From the NCBI GenBank assembly GCA_964468645.1, contig CAYXUU010000029.1:1-64000 (forward strand): a stretch of 64,000 nt of DNA, written 5' to 3'. Of this stretch, positions 63,527 through 64,000 are shown piece after piece. Below the pieces are notes generated by a model. The model had not been told where the DNA came from and searched no databases. It saw nothing but the letters and a program-made list of their open reading frames with translations. Each line of letters starts with the position of its first letter. Positions within the stretch are counted from its first letter, which is position 1. The stretch comes from JAIOZK01 sp964468645 (GTDB lineage Bacteria; Bacteroidota; Bacteroidia; Bacteroidales; JAIOZK01). The translations under genes were made by a program, and so were the position numbers.

Positions 63527-64000
63527 ATGTATAGTTTAACCTTAGTTATTGTTATTGTAGTAATTGTTTTTATTACAATTCTGGCGCTCTTCACAAGATA
63601 TAAACGATGTCCTTCTGACAAAATTCTTGTTATTTACGGAAAGACAGGCAAAACCAAAACAGGAGTCTCCAGGTCTGCCAAAACGATTCATGGTGGGGCC
63701 GCTTTTATTTGGCCACTAATTCAGAATTATGCCTTTCTCGATCTTACACCTATATCACTTGAAGTTAATCTTACCAATGCACTGTCAAGGCAAAATATTC
63801 GTATTGATGTGCCCTCAAGATTTACTGTTGGTATTTCTACAGAAGTCGGCGTTATGACCAATGCGGCTGAGCGTTTGCTGGGGCTTGATATGACTCACAT
63901 ACAGGAACTTGCCAAAGATATTATTTTCGGACAGTTAAGGCTGGTTGTCGCAACCATGGATATCGAAGAAATTAATACCGACAGGGATAAATTCCTGGCC
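63527..64000 (+). CDS. flotillin-like SPFH protein (3' end beyond window)
   Basis: An ATG at 63527 opens a frame that runs to the window end (158 codons). The product begins MYSLTLVIVIVVIVFITILA (one membrane helix), then CPSDKILVIYGKTGK, HGGAAFIWPLIQNYAFLDLT, an SPFH/band-7 domain (RIDVPSRFTVGIS) and FGQLRLVVATMDIEEIN, which is the flotillin signature region. The C-terminal coiled coil is cut off. It is the partner of the NfeD-like gene, forming a likely two-gene operon. Confidence 0.85.
   Translation, partial: MYSLTLVIVIVVIVFITILALFTRYKRCPSDKILVIYGKTGKTKTGVSRSAKTIHGGAAFIWPLIQNYAFLDLTPISLEVNLTNALSRQNIRIDVPSRFTVGISTEVGVMTNAAERLLGLDMTHIQELAKDIIFGQLRLVVATMDIEEINTDRDKFLA

Noticed and set aside
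1..64000. tRNA genes or an origin of replication
   Set aside because: I saw no cloverleaf-like sequence with CCA-adjacent arms and no DnaA-box cluster; gyrB and rnpB alone do not indicate an origin.

Overview
The window looks like chromosomal DNA of a Bacteroidota member, probably an uncultured Bacteroidales-like marine or anaerobic lineage (inference). The evidence is several proteins with type IX secretion (T9SS) C-terminal sorting domains (type A and one CHU_C/type B), a TonB-dependent receptor with a carboxypeptidase-like N-terminal domain, LytTR/LytS-type two-component systems, a DUF2027-Smr protein, weak Shine-Dalgarno sequences, and promoters of the Bacteroidota TAnnTTTG type. TGA is an ordinary stop codon here. 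I found no tRNA, CRISPR array, prophage or intact insertion sequence. The one structural RNA is RNase P RNA (rnpB).

Layout. 1-7.1 kb: microsatellite-like repeat, a large T9SS-secreted PKD protein interrupted by an in-frame TGA just after its signal peptide, a ferredoxin-NADP reductase-like flavoprotein, and overlapping miaB and mtaB tRNA methylthiotransferase genes. 7.2-15.3 kb: two copies of a module (small XRE-type regulator near a LytTR response regulator and a LytS-type kinase) around a T9SS-exported FG-GAP protein; a decayed SnoaL-like/ester-cyclase remnant lies in one gap. 15.4-22 kb: a lipoprotein gene, then a five-gene envelope cassette: two paralogous membrane-anchored sulfatase/phosphoethanolamine-transferase-fold proteins, a two-domain anchored protein between them, a methyltransferase with a protein-kinase-like motif in its N-terminal half, and a small YIDPGTGS membrane protein. 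22-27.4 kb: an M1 metallopeptidase, a broken toxin-antitoxin locus with a large structured inverted repeat, and a 14-repeat beta-propeller secreted protein.

27.4-33.5 kb: a DUF2027-Smr gene, then a four-gene operon consisting of a TonB receptor with CxxxM and HxM motifs like those of OprC-type copper receptors, a small MmpS-like lipoprotein, an MbnP-like lipoprotein and an MbnH/MauG-like di-heme protein. This looks like a copper (or other metal) handling system without methanobactin. 33.5-43.4 kb: beta-barrel protein, alpha/alpha-toroid protein, DUF1028 secreted protein, prolyl oligopeptidase, YD-repeat-like protein, CHU_C/PKD protein, UPF0316 membrane protein, MATE exporter and TatA. 43.6-48.1 kb: rnpB and two adjacent sensor kinase genes. 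48.3-55.2 kb: a 1017-residue TPR protein, an outer-membrane barrel and gyrB. 55.5-64 kb: a CnaB/plug/VWA fusion protein, DUF2461, an MFS transporter, a PorV-like barrel with a helix-hairpin-helix barrel protein, and an NfeD-like/flotillin pair cut by the window end.

The two regions most deserving follow-up are the envelope cassette at 16.1-22.0 kb and the predicted copper operon at 28.7-33.5 kb. Short tandem repeats recur between genes, and one such tract appears to have become the signal peptide of the di-heme protein.
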